Assembly: GCA_022497145.1 (NCBI GenBank)
Contig: MU386010.1
Location: 1-45,429, forward strand
Direction: 5' to 3'
DNA: 45,429 nucleotides
From: Rostrohypoxylon terebratum
Lineage: Eukaryota; Ascomycota; Sordariomycetes; Xylariales; Hypoxylaceae
In this document: positions 44,311 to 45,429 of the stretch, one piece after another
Layout of the letters: each line of letters opens with the position of its first letter
Position numbering within the stretch: position 1 is the stretch's first letter
Notes under the pieces: model-generated
Database searches by the model: none
What the model was told of the DNA's origin: nothing
What the model saw: the letters and a program-made list of their open reading frames with translations, nothing else
Translations under genes and position numbers: made by a program

Positions 44311-45429
44311 CCAATCCACATTACACATCTACTTTTACTGTCACGAATTGAAGGAACCCCCGCAAAAAGAGGTTCAATTGAACGAACATAACTGAATGAA
44401 GAGCATACCAAAGAAACGCGATGAAAGTTGTTTTTAAAACGAGCACCCCGCCGCTTTTGCCTCTTAGTACTATGACAAATCACAGAAGACCTTGGCCGAG
44501 AAGAGGGGACATGTTGCATCGCAGGAGAGGATTTTGTAAGGACACGTGCATAGGTTTATCATCGGACCAGGGGTACGGCTGTTTGCATGGGAAAGGGTCA
44601 TTGACGGACCGGACGATTGGAACCTCTAGCATAATGAATATGAAAGCTGCAGGCGGGGTTTTCGTTACCTTCGCTTGTTGCTATGCCTGAGTCTTGTATG
44701 TGGTTTGCCTGCATGTGAATACCTAATACTTTGGAAGTGCTGGTTATGTTGGCGTGTGGCTTTTCGGTAAGGTTCGCTTGTAGGTTATGCTCGTGGGTTT
44801 TGTCAACTGCCTACGTGTCGTCGATCTTGTTACTGTGGCTCAGACATGTAGGTAGTGATGATCGGACGAAAAGTTGCACATTCATGTTCACTATTAATTA
44901 GGGTGGAAACAACCTGCGCCTTCGCAATATGGGTTTTGAAAACACAGCCTTGATAATAGTATGAGTCTTCTTCCTACTTAGCCGTAATTTTTCTTTTTCT
45001 AGGGACCCGAACACCCCCTGCGCGCCTATGAGATGTATACTTGATGGGCAGTTAAATATGTATGTCTCTAGGTAATATCCGTATTGTGTGGCGTTGGCAG
45101 CGTAGCACTTAGGCTCCTATAGGGGGCTTAGCTATCTCGGAGATATGGAAGTTAGATGCCCAACGGCTGTCAACAAATCCAATACCCAGGGAAAGTATTT
45201 CTGTTGTTTTCATCCTCACCTGGGCAATTTTGAAACTGGCCGCCTGCCTACATAGAATTCTCTTCGAAATTGAGTTGGGTATGGTACTTACCTAGGTATG
45301 TGTCACAATCCAACCCCCCAAATTGACCCAAGAACGGAACCGGACTAAGTATATATCCGAATGCTACAGCTGCTCCAGCAGCAACACAGAGCATCGCAGA
45401 GCAACATAGAGCATCGCAGAGCAACATAG
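44311..45429. other. Intergenic region to the window end
   Basis: This begins with the sepH 3' flank. An 89-codon frame near 44421-44690 overlaps the presumed 3' untranslated region and is not supported. A terminal tandem repeat is listed separately. No other gene is seen, but one may begin beyond the window. Confidence 0.5.
45381..45429 (+). repeat. 20-bp tandem repeat running off the window
   Basis: The unit GCATCGCAGAGCAACATAGA occurs nearly twice (45391-45429), preceded by a half unit GCAACACAGA at 45381-45390. The array continues past the window edge, so its true length is unknown. Confidence 0.85.

Overview
The window is nuclear DNA of a filamentous ascomycete (Pezizomycotina, probably a sordariomycete). 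Genes are broken by short GT-AG introns, mostly 48-100 nt, with CTAAC/CTGAC-type branch sites. The recognisable genes (sepH/cdc7 kinase, FluG-type protein, DFG5/DCW1 mannanase, NACHT-ankyrin protein, small 2EXR/F-box-like protein) are typical of that group. There are no operons and no bacterial or organellar features. I assigned 17 protein-coding loci, joining exons by reading frame, splice consensus and continuity of conserved protein families. One of the 17 is interrupted by an in-frame stop.

Layout. 0-4 kb: an orphan ORF followed by a degenerate tRNA-Met-like sequence, a G-rich tract, a uridine-kinase-like P-loop kinase (minus) and a small acidic conserved protein (plus). 4-10.4 kb: housekeeping genes, namely a PRELI/Ups2-type mitochondrial lipid-transfer protein, methionine aminopeptidase 2 and a Nop13-like nucleolar RRM protein. 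10.5-21 kb: a FluG-type amidohydrolase/glutamine-synthetase fusion, a fungal hypothetical gene with an in-frame amber codon, and a 1393-residue NACHT-ankyrin NLR-like receptor with an unusual C-terminal domain. 22.6-33.3 kb: a GPI-anchored GH76 cell-wall mannanase, a 731-residue protein of unknown family, a MYND-finger protein, a 2-oxoglutarate/Fe(II) oxygenase, an alpha/beta hydrolase and a DUF218 protein. 33.9-45.4 kb: dihydrofolate synthase, a disordered conserved fungal protein whose first exon is only 11 nt, and the 13-exon septation kinase sepH.

How the genes relate. Most neighbours are functionally unrelated housekeeping genes. The part that looks accessory is about 14-27 kb: a broken family member, an intact NLR-type receptor and a large unknown gene. 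FluG (sporulation signalling), SepH (septation) and the GH76 protein (cell-wall cross-linking) all act in growth and development, but nothing in the sequence suggests they are co-regulated. I saw no biosynthetic gene cluster, transposase, reverse transcriptase, CRISPR array or rRNA gene. The most interesting items are the NLR with its C-terminal HDQG/WTWF module, the single amber codon in the adjacent gene, the 731-residue unknown, and a 252-codon open frame running upstream in frame with the Ups2-like start codon.
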